In this document: positions 1 to 8,303 of the stretch, one piece after another
Layout: every line of letters begins with the position of its first letter
How positions within the stretch are numbered: the stretch's first letter is position 1
DNA from: Lachnospira pectinoschiza
GTDB lineage: Bacteria; Bacillota; Clostridia; Lachnospirales; Lachnospiraceae
DNA length: 64,000 nucleotides
Assembly: GCF_020564355.1 (NCBI RefSeq)
Contig: NZ_JAJCRR010000003.1
Coordinates: forward strand, 372,001 to 436,000
Direction of reading: 5' to 3'
Position numbers and translations under genes: made by a program
Notes under the pieces: model-generated
What the model was told of the DNA's origin: nothing
Databases searched by the model: none
Seen by the model: the letters and a program-made list of their open reading frames with translations, nothing else

Positions 1-1
1 A

Positions 2-457
2 CCAAGCAACCTTTACAACACACCAAACAACCTTTTCGTTGCTGGTTTCATCGGATCACCTCAGATGAACTTAATTGATGCTGAAGTTGTTCAGAGCGGT
101 TCACAGGTAACATTAAAGATGAGCGATACAGTATCTATTACACTTCCGGCTGAAAAGAGCGAAAAGCTTAAGAGCTATGTTGGTAAGACTGTAGTAGTTG
201 GTATCCGTCCAGAAGATATCAAGGATGATGAAGAGTTTGTTGCAGCTCATGCTGATCATACATTTGAAGCTCAGGTTAAGGTATATGAACTTCTCGGTGC
301 AGAAGTTAACCTTCACTATGATATTGCACAGACAACATGTACAGCAAAGGTTAATCCTCGTACAACAGCTCGTCCTGGTGATACAGTTAAGTTTGCGATG
401 GATATTGCAAGACTTCACGTATTCGATAAGGAAACAGAACAGGTTATTACTCACTAA
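2..457 (+). CDS. Carbohydrate ABC transporter ATP-binding protein, C-terminal part (MsmX/UgpC type)
   Basis: The reading frame is open from the window edge, so the N-terminal ABC core (Walker A, signature, Walker B) lies outside. What remains begins in the conserved stretch N-T-P-x-N-x-F-V-A-G-F-I-G-S-P and runs into the regulatory TOBE/OB-like domain (G-I-R-P-E-D motif near the middle). This C-terminal domain is typical of MalK/UgpC/MsmX ATPases, which energise sugar uptake and often serve several permeases. The gene stands alone on the visible side and is followed by a strong terminator, so it is probably monocistronic or the last gene of its unit. The family call is firm; the sugar cannot be read from this part. 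Confidence 0.9.
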   Translation, partial: PSNLYNTPNNLFVAGFIGSPQMNLIDAEVVQSGSQVTLKMSDTVSITLPAEKSEKLKSYVGKTVVVGIRPEDIKDDEEFVAAHADHTFEAQVKVYELLGAEVNLHYDIAQTTCTAKVNPRTTARPGDTVKFAMDIARLHVFDKETEQVITH

Positions 458-538
458 TTTGAATAAGTTACGTAATATGAAATCTGTAGAAATGGTTCCA
501 AGAATCGTAATGTAAATCTAAAATTCATGAAATTTTTG

Positions 539-580
539 AGGAAATGTATAGAAATTGTGCATTTCCTCTTTTTTTTTTTG
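539..580 (+). terminator. Intrinsic terminator after the ABC ATPase gene
   Basis: The 9-bp stem GAGGAAATG / CATTTCCTC (539-547 and 561-569) has a 13-nt loop and is followed by a run of eleven T residues. It separates the ABC ATPase gene from the PucR-type regulator. Confidence 0.93.
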
Positions 581-638
581 GCAAATTGCATTACAATAGT
601 AAAAGAACTAGCTAAAATCAAAGGAAAGGAAGTTTGGG

Positions 639-1730
639 ATGATATCGAATCAGATTTTACAAACGACAGTTGATGGATTGAAGGCTATATCAAGAGTTGA
701 TTTCTGTGTAATAGATGCTGATGGTAAAGTGGCAGCGAAAACATTTGAGGATGCGCAAAACTGCATTGCAGATGCGATTGCATTTATGGACTCTCCGGCA
801 GAAAGCCAGGTAGTGAATGGATATCAGTTTTTCAAGGTATTAGATGACCAGAATTTAGAATATATTCTTTTAGCAAAAGGAACAAGCGACGATGTGTATA
901 TGCTCGGAAAGCTTGCAGCATTTCAGATTCAGAATCTGTTTGTGGCATATAAGGAGCGGTTTGACAAAGATAATTTCATTAAGAATTTATTGCTGGATAA
1001 CCTGCTGAGGGTAGATATGTATACAAGAGCTGAAAAGCTTCATATTGAAACAGATGTGAAACGTGTCGTATATATTATTGAAACAAAACATGAAAAGGAT
1101 ACGAGTGCGCTGGAAACAGTGCGTACATTGTTTGCGGGAAAAGTGCGTGACTTTATCACGGCGGTCGATGAGAAAAATATCATTCTCGTAAAGGAAGTCA
1201 AAGGTACGGAAACTTACGATGAGCTGGATAAGACCGCAGAGGTTATTATTGATATGCTTAATACGGAAGCGATGAGTGCTGCACATATTGCATACGGTAC
1301 GATAGTCAATGATATCCGTGAAGTTTCGCGTTCTTATAAGGAAGCGAAGATGGCACTGGATGTCGGAAAGATTTTCTACAGCGACAAGAATGTGGTGGCA
1401 TACAACCGCCTTGGAATCGGACGCCTGATTTATCAGCTGCCGATGCCGCTGTGCCAGATGTTTATTAAGGAAATTTTTGATGGCAAATCGCCGGATGAAT
1501 TTGACGAAGAAACACTGTCAACCATCAATAAGTTTTTTGAAAACAGCCTGAATGTTTCAGAAACGTCCAGACAGCTTTATATCCACCGGAATACACTGGT
1601 GTATCGTCTGGATAAGCTGCAAAAGAGTACAGGACTGGATCTGCGTATATTTGATGATGCGATTACATTTAAAATTGCGCTGATGGTTGTAAAATATATG
1701 AAGTATATGGAAAGTATTGATACATTTTAA
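639..1730 (+). CDS. PucR/CdaR-type helix-turn-helix transcriptional regulator
   Basis: This 363-residue protein ends with a PucR-type C-terminal HTH (about residues 305-355). It carries the pattern F-F-E-N-x-L-N-V-S-E-T-S-R-x-L-Y-I-H-R-N-T-L, with R-N-T-L-x-Y-R-L-D-K as the recognition region. The middle (about 210-290) resembles the GGDEF-like spacer of CdaR proteins, with G-x-x-V-x-D-I-R-E-x-x-x-S-Y-x-E-A. The first 200 residues are a probable sensory domain that I cannot name. Such regulators usually act as activators of nearby or metabolic genes. The start follows the GGAAAGGAAG ribosome site. It lies 15 bp upstream of ftsE, so it may be co-transcribed with the cell-division genes; its target is unknown. 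Confidence 0.88.
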   Translation: MISNQILQTTVDGLKAISRVDFCVIDADGKVAAKTFEDAQNCIADAIAFMDSPAESQVVNGYQFFKVLDDQNLEYILLAKGTSDDVYMLGKLAAFQIQNLFVAYKERFDKDNFIKNLLLDNLLRVDMYTRAEKLHIETDVKRVVYIIETKHEKDTSALETVRTLFAGKVRDFITAVDEKNIILVKEVKGTETYDELDKTAEVIIDMLNTEAMSAAHIAYGTIVNDIREVSRSYKEAKMALDVGKIFYSDKNVVAYNRLGIGRLIYQLPMPLCQMFIKEIFDGKSPDEFDEETLSTINKFFENSLNVSETSRQLYIHRNTLVYRLDKLQKSTGLDLRIFDDAITFKIALMVVKYMKYMESIDTF

Positions 1731-1745
1731 TGGAGGAGATTACGG

Positions 1746-2432
1746 ATGATAATCTTAGAGGATGTTACAAAGACGTATTCTTCTGGTGTCCCGGCGTTGA
1801 ACGGGATTAATCTGCATGTCCAGAAGGGTGAGTTTGTATTTATAGTAGGTAAGAGTGGTTCTGGTAAGTCTACACTCATTAAGCTGTTGTTAAAGGAATT
1901 AGACCCGACAACAGGAAAGATTTATGTTAATAAAAAATATCTGAATAAAATTACAAGAAAGAAGCTGCCTTATTTAAGAAGGGATATCGGTGTTGTTTTT
2001 CAGGATTTCCGTCTGTTACCGGACAGAAATGTATTTGAAAATATTGCATTTGCACAGCAGGTCATTGAAGCACCGACAAGACAGGTTAAAAGCCGTGTAT
2101 TGTCCATGCTTTCCATGGTTGGTCTGCTGGACAAGTATAAGGCATATCCGAATGAATTATCCGGTGGTGAACAGCAGAGAGTTGCGATTGCCAGAGCGTT
2201 AGTGAATCGTCCGGCGATTTTACTGTGCGATGAACCGACCGGTAATCTGGATCCTGCTAATTCGGCCGAAATCATGAAGATTTTAAATCAGGCAAATAAG
2301 CAGGGAACAACGGTGCTTGTGGTAACACACAATATGGAAATTGTACAGCAGATGAAAAAGAGAACAATTACCATGAGTGAAGGTAAAATAATCAGCGATT
2401 TGGAAAAAGGTGGATATTTCTATGAAGATTAG
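1746..2432 (+). CDS. ftsE: Cell division ATP-binding protein FtsE
   Basis: A 228-residue ABC ATPase with Walker A G-K-S-G-S-G-K-S-T (about residues 36-44), Q-loop V-V-F-Q-D-F-R-L-L, signature L-S-G-G-E-Q-Q-R-V-A-I-A-R-A and Walker B I-L-L-C-D-E-P-T-G-N-L-D. The Q-D-F-R-L-L and D-P-x-x-S-x-E-I-M wording is characteristic of FtsE. With FtsX it forms the membrane complex that couples ATP hydrolysis to activation of peptidoglycan hydrolases at the septum or side wall. The start follows a GGAGG site. The 3' end overlaps ftsX by 11 nt, indicating translational coupling. The next gene encodes a coiled-coil M23 protein, the expected periplasmic partner of FtsEX. Confidence 0.97.
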   Translation: MIILEDVTKTYSSGVPALNGINLHVQKGEFVFIVGKSGSGKSTLIKLLLKELDPTTGKIYVNKKYLNKITRKKLPYLRRDIGVVFQDFRLLPDRNVFENIAFAQQVIEAPTRQVKSRVLSMLSMVGLLDKYKAYPNELSGGEQQRVAIARALVNRPAILLCDEPTGNLDPANSAEIMKILNQANKQGTTVLVVTHNMEIVQQMKKRTITMSEGKIISDLEKGGYFYED

Positions 2433-3327
2433 GTCAATATTTTATCATTTGAAACAGGGTTTCAAAAATATTTATAGAAACAGGCTGTTTTCCCTGGCTT
2501 CAATTGCCACCATTACAGCGTGTGTATTTTTGTTTGGCGTTTTTTATTCTATTATGATGAATTTTGAGTATATGGTAAAGAAAGCTGAAAATGAAGTCTG
2601 TGTTACGGTGTTCTTTGATGAAGGACTTTCGGATACAGAGATTAAGAAGCTGGGTGATACAATCAGCAACCGTGTAGAGGTTTCAAGCGTTCATTATACA
2701 TCGGCTGAAGAAGCATGGAATAACTTTAAGTCAGAATATTTTGCAGCATATCCGGATCTTGCGGAAGGCTTTAAGGATAATCCGCTGATTAATTCGGCAT
2801 CCTATGAAGTTTATTTAAGTGATGCGGGAATGCAGGGAACGCTGGTTACATATCTTGAAAATCTGGACGGCGTGCGTCAGGTCAACCGTTCCGAAGCAAC
2901 AGCGAGCGGTCTGTCAAGTGCGGCAAAGCTGGTTGGATATGTGGCAATTGCAGTGATTATAATTCTGCTCGCAGTTTCCATCTTCCTGATTACCAATACG
3001 ATTGTCATTGGTATTACAGTCCGTAAAGAGGAAATTTCGATTATGAAATTTATCGGAGCAACGGATGCGTTTGTTAATGCACCGTTCTTCGTAGAGGGTA
3101 TTGCAATTGGTATCATCGGTGCGATTATTCCGATTGTGATTTTCCGTTATATGTATCAGAATGTTATTGCATATGTTTTGAATAAATTCTCAATTTTGAA
3201 TAACATTCTGGCATTTCTCCCGGTATCAGAAGTATTCCGGATTCTTACACCGGTTGCAATCGCGCTGGGTATTGGAATTGGTGCACTGGGCAGTTTCTTT
3301 GCTGTACGGAAGCACGCAAACGTTTAA
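2422..3327 (+). CDS. ftsX: Cell division protein FtsX (permease-like)
   Basis: This about 301-residue membrane protein has four hydrophobic segments: one near the N-terminus (L-A-S-I-A-T-I-T-A-C-V-F-L), then an extracellular loop of about 130 residues, then three C-terminal helices with the FtsX/MacB motif R-K-E-E-I-S-I-M-K-F-I-G-A. The extracellular loop is the part that contacts the hydrolase activator. I chose ATG at 2422 (sequence M-K-I-R-S-I-F), which has an AAAAGGTGG ribosome site inside the end of ftsE, over an upstream in-frame GTG at 2410. The operon order ftsE-ftsX-M23 coiled-coil protein fits an FtsEX-activated cell-wall hydrolase system. Confidence 0.96.
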   Translation: MKIRSIFYHLKQGFKNIYRNRLFSLASIATITACVFLFGVFYSIMMNFEYMVKKAENEVCVTVFFDEGLSDTEIKKLGDTISNRVEVSSVHYTSAEEAWNNFKSEYFAAYPDLAEGFKDNPLINSASYEVYLSDAGMQGTLVTYLENLDGVRQVNRSEATASGLSSAAKLVGYVAIAVIIILLAVSIFLITNTIVIGITVRKEEISIMKFIGATDAFVNAPFFVEGIAIGIIGAIIPIVIFRYMYQNVIAYVLNKFSILNNILAFLPVSEVFRILTPVAIALGIGIGALGSFFAVRKHANV

Positions 3328-3335
3328 TGAACAAC

Positions 3336-3393
3336 AAGGTGCTGTCGCAGGAAAGCCACGAGATGACTCTTGCGTGGCACCTTTCGTTTTTGG
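3336..3393 (+). terminator. Hairpin with T-rich tail between ftsX and the M23 gene (possible partial terminator)
   Basis: An inner stem GCCACG / CGTGGC (3355-3360, 3373-3378) sits inside an outer AAGGT / ACCTT pair with a left-hand bulge. It is followed by TTTCGTTTTT. The position between ftsX and the next gene suggests an attenuator that lowers expression of the hydrolase relative to ftsEX. The stem is imperfect, so confidence is low. Confidence 0.4.
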
Positions 3394-3443
3394 GGCGAAA
3401 CATATACCCTGATGGGCATAGTCGCTTAAGAATGGAGGAAAGT

Positions 3444-4721
3444 ATGGCACATAGGCGAATAAAAAGAGGGATTTCCGTAGTTCTTATTCTGTTTATGCTG
3501 GTCATTTATGTCAATGCGCCGTTTGGAAACGGAATCCGCGCATTTGGGGATACAGTAACAGATTTGAATCAGGCAAAAGATAAGCAGGACCAGTTAAGCA
3601 GTCAGTATGAAGATACGAAAAAACAGCTGGAACAGCTCCAACAGGAATCTGCGGATACGAAAAGTTATATCGAACAGCTGGACGGAAAAATGTCAACGCT
3701 GGATAGCAGTCTGCAGTCACTGAATACGCAGATTGAGGATATGCAGAATCAGATAGAAGAAGCCAGGGTCAATCTGGAACAGGCTGAAATTGATGCAGAT
3801 GTGCAGTATGATTCGATGAAATTAAGAATCCAGTTTATGTATGAGAGAAATGAAGATACATATCTGGACATTTTACTGTCTTCATCGAGTCTTGCGGATT
3901 TGTTAAATAAAGCGGATTATATTACAAAAATTTCAGAGTATGACAGACAGAAGCTTCAGGAGTATGAAGAAACGATTCAGTATATTGAGCAGACAAAACA
4001 GAATTTGGAAAGCGATTATGCGGAACTGGATATGATGAAGATTTCACTTGAAGATCAGAAGTCAGCGCTGGCTCTGGTACAGCAGGCAAAGGAACAGGAA
4101 CTTGCGGCGCTGTCAACACAGACGACACAGACAGCATCGACAAAGGCGCAGCTTGAAAAAGAGATGCAGGAGCAGGAGAATGAAATCTTAAATCTTGTAG
4201 CGAAGAAGCAGCAGGAAGATGCGGCAGCAAAAAAAGCCGAGAAAGAAAAGAAGAATCAAAACAGCAGCTCGGGACAGAATAGCAATAGTAACAGTAATAG
4301 CAGCAGTAACAGCGGAAACAGTTCAACACCGTCAAGCAGTGGATTTATCTGGCCAACGGTTTCAAAGCGTATTACATCGCCGTTTGGTGATACGGAGGAT
4401 CGAAGTTCGCCGCATAAGGGACTGGATATCGGTGCAGTCAGTGTTGGTGTTGCCGGTGATCCGATTTATGCTTCAGCATCAGGAACTGTTATTATTGCAA
4501 AATATAGTGCAACTGCGGGCAATTATATTACGATTGACCATGGAAACGGATTCAGTACGGTTTATATGCATTGTTCGGCTTTGAAGGTTTCGGTCGGTGA
4601 TACCGTAACGCAGGGACAGACCATTGGATTGATGGGAACAACAGGAAATTCAAATGGTGTCCATCTGCATTTTGCAATGATTAAGAATGGAACGTATGTG
4701 AATCCACAGTCGTATTTGTAA
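3444..4721 (+). CDS. Murein hydrolase activator / M23 metallopeptidase with coiled coil (EnvC/PcsB-like architecture)
   Basis: A secreted protein of about 425 residues. An N-terminal signal anchor (basic R-R-I-K-R-G, then a hydrophobic stretch) is followed by a long glutamine/glutamate-rich coiled coil (about residues 35-270). A low-complexity Ser/Asn/Gly linker (about 275-300) leads to a C-terminal LytM/M23 domain. The zinc-binding pattern is intact: H-K-G-L-D-I-G (H and D ligands) and V-H-L-H-F. The protein probably cleaves or helps cleave peptidoglycan cross-bridges under control of FtsEX. I chose ATG 3444, which has GGAGG 7 nt upstream and exposes the signal peptide, over a longer frame beginning at the ftsX stop codon. 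Confidence 0.92.
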   Translation: MAHRRIKRGISVVLILFMLVIYVNAPFGNGIRAFGDTVTDLNQAKDKQDQLSSQYEDTKKQLEQLQQESADTKSYIEQLDGKMSTLDSSLQSLNTQIEDMQNQIEEARVNLEQAEIDADVQYDSMKLRIQFMYERNEDTYLDILLSSSSLADLLNKADYITKISEYDRQKLQEYEETIQYIEQTKQNLESDYAELDMMKISLEDQKSALALVQQAKEQELAALSTQTTQTASTKAQLEKEMQEQENEILNLVAKKQQEDAAAKKAEKEKKNQNSSSGQNSNSNSNSSSNSGNSSTPSSSGFIWPTVSKRITSPFGDTEDRSSPHKGLDIGAVSVGVAGDPIYASASGTVIIAKYSATAGNYITIDHGNGFSTVYMHCSALKVSVGDTVTQGQTIGLMGTTGNSNGVHLHFAMIKNGTYVNPQSYL

Positions 4722-4827
4722 AGAAAATTACTTATAAAGAACGGCATAGGTGAAGATATATAGCTGCAGAACAGCATATTTATAAGGAAGGAAGCCGTAA
4801 AAACAGCAGGAAGGATTTAGACAGCGC

Positions 4828-6081
4828 ATGAATGAGTTAGAAGAAAATCAGCAGACGGTGAAAAAGAGCGGATTTGGCAGAGGTCTGATATTCGGTGTGA
4901 TAGCCGGTTTGTCAATTGCCATACTGGCAGGTGTTGTTCTTTTAAACGTTTTTTATCACAAAGGATTTGTCCATATAGGCGTAAATGGTGAAATTTATGT
5001 GCAGGATACAGCAACGACAGAAGATGAAGGCATTGGCAGCGAGGTAGAAGCAAAGCTGAATGCAATGGATTCTTTAATGGATTTGTTCTACATGGAAGAT
5101 GTGGATACGGACACGGCAAAAGAGATGATTTACAAGGCGTATCTGGCATCTTACGGTGATAAATATACGGTTTATTATACACCGGATGAATATCAGAGTC
5201 TGGTGGAATCCACAACCGGAAAGTTTTATGGTATCGGCGCGGTCTGCCAGAAAAGTGATGACGGTGCAGTGCTGGTGATTGACGCGTATGAAGACGCACC
5301 GGCTTATGCGGCGGGACTTCGCAATGGCGATAAAATTACAACGGTGGACGGAACTGATATTACGGACATGGATTTAAGCAGTGCGGTGGCGTTGATAAAA
5401 GGTGACAAGGGAACCAGTGTCCATTTGGATGCAATCCGTGATGAAACAGCTTTTTCCGTTGATGTGGTGCGGGATGAAATTCATACCCAGACCGTAAAAT
5501 ATGAAATGCGGGAAAATCAGATTGGATATTTGTCAATTTCGGAATTTGACGATGTTACGACGCAGCAGTACAAGGATGCGTTGCAGGCGTTGGAAGATGC
5601 AGGCATGCAGGGACTTGTGATTGATTTGCGGGATAATCCGGGTGGTGTGCTGGATACGGTTGTCAAAATGCTGGATTATACACTTCCGGATGGGCTGATT
5701 GTGTATACAGAAAACAAAAGCGGCAAAAGGACAGAGTATAAGGGGACAGACGGTCATGAACTGGATATACCGATAGCAGTTTTAGTCAACGGCAACAGTG
5801 CCAGTGCTTCGGAAATTTTTGCAGGTGCCATGCAGGATTACGACAAGGGTGAAATTATCGGAACACAGACCTTTGGAAAAGGAATCGTTCAGACGATTAA
5901 GCCGTTGACGGACGGAAGTGCCATAAAACTGACAACGGCAAAATATTACACACCAAACGGTCAGAATATCCATGGACAGGGTGTGACACCGGATATTACG
6001 GTAGAACAGGGAACAGATGAAAATGAGGACGCTCAGTGGAATACAGCGGTTGAATATCTGATGGAGGAAATGCAGAAATAG
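4828..6081 (+). CDS. S41 family C-terminal processing peptidase (CtpA-like)
   Basis: This 417-residue membrane-anchored protease has one N-terminal transmembrane helix (about residues 20-45). A PDZ domain with G-x-G-A and A-A-G-L-R-N-G-D-K-I follows (about 130-200), then the S41 core. The catalytic serine lies in N-G-N-S-A-S-A-S-E-I-F and the catalytic lysine in T-F-G-K-G-I-V-Q, both present. The conserved L-R-D-N-P-G-G substrate-cleft motif is also seen. These proteases trim or degrade exported proteins, and in sporulating Firmicutes some act in signalling. Location after the M23 gene suggests a cell-envelope role. It ends before a large bidirectional hairpin. Confidence 0.95.
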   Translation: MNELEENQQTVKKSGFGRGLIFGVIAGLSIAILAGVVLLNVFYHKGFVHIGVNGEIYVQDTATTEDEGIGSEVEAKLNAMDSLMDLFYMEDVDTDTAKEMIYKAYLASYGDKYTVYYTPDEYQSLVESTTGKFYGIGAVCQKSDDGAVLVIDAYEDAPAYAAGLRNGDKITTVDGTDITDMDLSSAVALIKGDKGTSVHLDAIRDETAFSVDVVRDEIHTQTVKYEMRENQIGYLSISEFDDVTTQQYKDALQALEDAGMQGLVIDLRDNPGGVLDTVVKMLDYTLPDGLIVYTENKSGKRTEYKGTDGHELDIPIAVLVNGNSASASEIFAGAMQDYDKGEIIGTQTFGKGIVQTIKPLTDGSAIKLTTAKYYTPNGQNIHGQGVTPDITVEQGTDENEDAQWNTAVEYLMEEMQK

Positions 6082-6138
6082 ATATGAATTTTCAACCTGT
6101 ACAAAATAAATAAAATGAATATATAGTAGATAAAGAAT

Positions 6139-6244
6139 AAGCCCCTTTGGCAGACATGGTAAATTGTACCGGTTCCAAAGGTTAGACGTAAAAATCTAAT
6201 CTTTTGGAGAGCGGTACAAAGAACCCGGACTGCTGCAGGGGCTT
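6139..6244. terminator. Large nested hairpin between convergent genes (bidirectional terminator or structured RNA)
   Basis: Three stems are nested in about 106 nt: AAGCCCCT / AGGGGCTT (6139-6146, 6237-6244), TTGTACCG / CGGTACAA (6164-6171, 6212-6219) and CCAAAGGTTAGA / TCTAATCTTTTGG (6175-6186, 6195-6207). It lies exactly between the plus-strand peptidase gene and the minus-strand phosphoesterase gene, and T-rich tracts flank it on the minus strand. Termination for both genes is the simplest reading. The size exceeds an ordinary terminator. Confidence 0.7.
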
Positions 6245-6250
6245 TAATTA

Positions 6251-7135
6251 TTACAAAAAATCGTCAATGCACAGCGGGCTGCCGAGCGGTTCACGTAAGA
6301 CCTGAAGACACATATCGCTGCGTGTGCCCTGTGACCATTTGATAAGTGTCATACAACGGTTTTCGATTTCAATCGCAGTAATGCCGGCGGGGGATACACA
6401 GCTTCCGGTGTTGCAGTACGGAGAGGTACGGTTTCCGATAACGGGGCGGTGGGTGTGACCGGCAATCAGAATCAGTTCGTGCTGTTTTGCCCATGCGGAC
6501 AGCTTCTTTTCCGTAGTATTTTTCTTTGTGTGGTTTTTGGCGGCACTGGTTGGATCAGGGATTCCAAGGGATTCCAAAGGACGCCATACATAGCGGACAA
6601 GAAACCGTGAAAGCCGCCAGAAGGTGCTGTTTAACAAATCACTTTGATGTCCGTGCAGTAAAAAGAGGTCTTTTCTTTTGGCGCAGTCTTTTAAAATAAT
6701 TCCGGGATAAAATGTAATTTCGGGAAACAGCGGGATTTCACACTGCTCCTGCCAGCAGAAGCACGAAGAAAAACAACGTCCGCTAAAGTGGGCACTGCGT
6801 TTGGTAATATCGTGGTTACCGTAGACGGCGTAAAACCGGTGTTTCGCATAAAAGCGGGAGAGCAGTTCAAAACTTTGGGCATGCATTTCGCGAATCGGGC
6901 ACATGGAGCGGTTTTCCCAAAGTTCATCGCCGTCACCCAGTTCAATATAAGTAAAGCCGTGGGAAAAGTAGTATTTTAAGGCAGCAAGATAGAGATATTC
7001 ATTTTTCAGGAAATTATCATTGCTTCTGCCTGTTCCGCGGTGGCAGTCACTAAACAGTACATATTTTGACGAAGGATTTAAGGGCAGGCAGAAAGCGTTT
7101 TCATAGGCATTTGTAATACGTGAATTGGCACTCAT
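6251..7135 (-). CDS. Calcineurin-like metallophosphoesterase
   Basis: A 294-residue protein with the metallophosphoesterase signature blocks in order: F-S-D-C-H-R-G (D-x-H), E-L-G-D-G-D-E-L-W (G-D), Y-G-N-H-D (G-N-H-D), a later H-G-H-Q, and A-G-H-T-H-R-P (G-H-x-H). All metal-binding residues of the fold are visible. The layout resembles LpxH-like or generic nucleotide/phospholipid phosphoesterases, but Lachnospiraceae make no lipid A, so the substrate is unknown. The start is supported by a GGAGGTGACC ribosome site. It lies 7 nt downstream of the DUF4474-like gene and is probably co-transcribed with it. Confidence 0.9.
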   Translation of the reverse strand: MSANSRITNAYENAFCLPLNPSSKYVLFSDCHRGTGRSNDNFLKNEYLYLAALKYYFSHGFTYIELGDGDELWENRSMCPIREMHAQSFELLSRFYAKHRFYAVYGNHDITKRSAHFSGRCFSSCFCWQEQCEIPLFPEITFYPGIILKDCAKRKDLFLLHGHQSDLLNSTFWRLSRFLVRYVWRPLESLGIPDPTSAAKNHTKKNTTEKKLSAWAKQHELILIAGHTHRPVIGNRTSPYCNTGSCVSPAGITAIEIENRCMTLIKWSQGTRSDMCLQVLREPLGSPLCIDDFL

Positions 7136-7142
7136 AGACAGG

Positions 7143-8045
7143 TCACCTCCGGCATCGGTGGAATTTCTGCGTTTTGTGGCGTTTCATCCGCAGCAGGCGG
7201 CGGAAGGCAAACGGCAGATAAAAGTACAGATATAGAATCTGTTCATAACAGTCGGCAAAAGGTCGTGTGATTTTATTAAAAATACGACAATAAATGCGGT
7301 TTACGCGCTGTGCCATGTGCGTAACAAACGGACGTTTACAGCGCGGCTGGAAGCTGTGCGGTATGCCGAAGGTAAAGGCAACGGAAGCACTGCACAGTTC
7401 AATATCGTAAGGGCAGTACCCTTTGGCAATCAGTGCATCGGCGAAGCTGTCCGCCATTTCACGGTCTAAAAAGGTGATGGAAATGCGCAGTGACAAATCC
7501 TGCGGATAGGCAAAAAATCCCGGACGGAAGCCCGTCAGCCACCAGTGGGTCTGTCCGATGCAAAACAGTGGTCTGCCTTGATAAAAAAGCTGCATGGACA
7601 GCGGCAGCATGAGGGAATTGGAAATGCTTTCAAAGCGGGCATTGGTAAGCCGGTCCGGTGACAAAATTGTATCGGCACGGTAGATGCCGATTTCGGCACC
7701 GCAGCTGATACCGTACTGACCTTTCCAGAATTCAATCAGCCATGTTCTGTTATCATAGTCAAAATAAACCGGTTCGCAGTCAAATACCATTTTAAAATGT
7801 GGTGCTGAGTAGTCAAAAAGGCGTGTATAGCCAAAGGTGCGCTGCCACGAATCAATATCGGATGTGATAATATTCTGCTGTGGGCAGGAGAGAAATCCAA
7901 ACGGCTGCATCAGTTCGTCAAGCAGCTTTTTCTGTGCACAGGGGCTCATATTGCGGATTTTTTGGATAATCCGTTTTCTGCGCCGGTGAAAAAAGACCGC
8001 AAAAAAAATACATATCAGGATGAAAATGCCGAAGAAAATGTACAT
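7143..8045 (-). CDS. DUF4474-like membrane-anchored protein of unknown function
   Basis: This 300-residue protein starts with one hydrophobic helix (about residues 3-19) followed by R-R-R-K-R, indicating an N-terminal anchor with the bulk in the cytoplasm. The central block R-T-W-L-I-E-F-W-K-G-Q-Y-G-I-S-C-G-A-E-I matches my memory of the DUF4474 family in Clostridia. The function of that family is not known. It shares an operon with the downstream metallophosphoesterase gene, so the two may act on the same compound. The family name is from recollection and not checked. Confidence 0.7.
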   Translation of the reverse strand: MYIFFGIFILICIFFAVFFHRRRKRIIQKIRNMSPCAQKKLLDELMQPFGFLSCPQQNIITSDIDSWQRTFGYTRLFDYSAPHFKMVFDCEPVYFDYDNRTWLIEFWKGQYGISCGAEIGIYRADTILSPDRLTNARFESISNSLMLPLSMQLFYQGRPLFCIGQTHWWLTGFRPGFFAYPQDLSLRISITFLDREMADSFADALIAKGYCPYDIELCSASVAFTFGIPHSFQPRCKRPFVTHMAQRVNRIYCRIFNKITRPFADCYEQILYLYFYLPFAFRRLLRMKRHKTQKFHRCRR

Positions 8046-8208
8046 AGGAAAATCCTTGAGCTTGTTTTTATTATGATATGCGGGTGGAGATGAAATGTGT
8101 GCCGAAAGAAACCGGGATAAAATGAAGATGAAACGGATTCGTATAAAGTGTGGCCTATGTTGAAATAATTAAATGAAGTACATTTATAATAGAAAGAAAA
8201 TAAAAATA

Positions 8209-8257
8209 GAACAAATGTTTGAAAATGCTGTACATTAAAAAATGGGTGTGGTATAAT
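8209..8257 (+). promoter_or_regulatory. uvrB promoter region with LexA-like box
   Basis: GAACAAATGTTT (8209-8220) differs by one base from the Gram-positive LexA/DinR box GAAC-N4-GTTC. TATAAT at 8252-8257 is a good -10 element 47 nt before the uvrB start; the -35 is weak. uvrB and uvrA are classic SOS genes, so DNA-damage induction is likely. Confidence 0.6.
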
Positions 8258-8303
8258 CCAGTTAGAAAAGAAGCCGCAGTGTTGAAAGTAGAGGATAGAG
8301 GTT

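Noticed and set aside
458..466. TTTGAATAA after the first gene, resembling the att core
   Set aside because: Only 9 bp match, there is no integrase, arm pair or terminator copy nearby, and the neighbouring genes are ordinary backbone.
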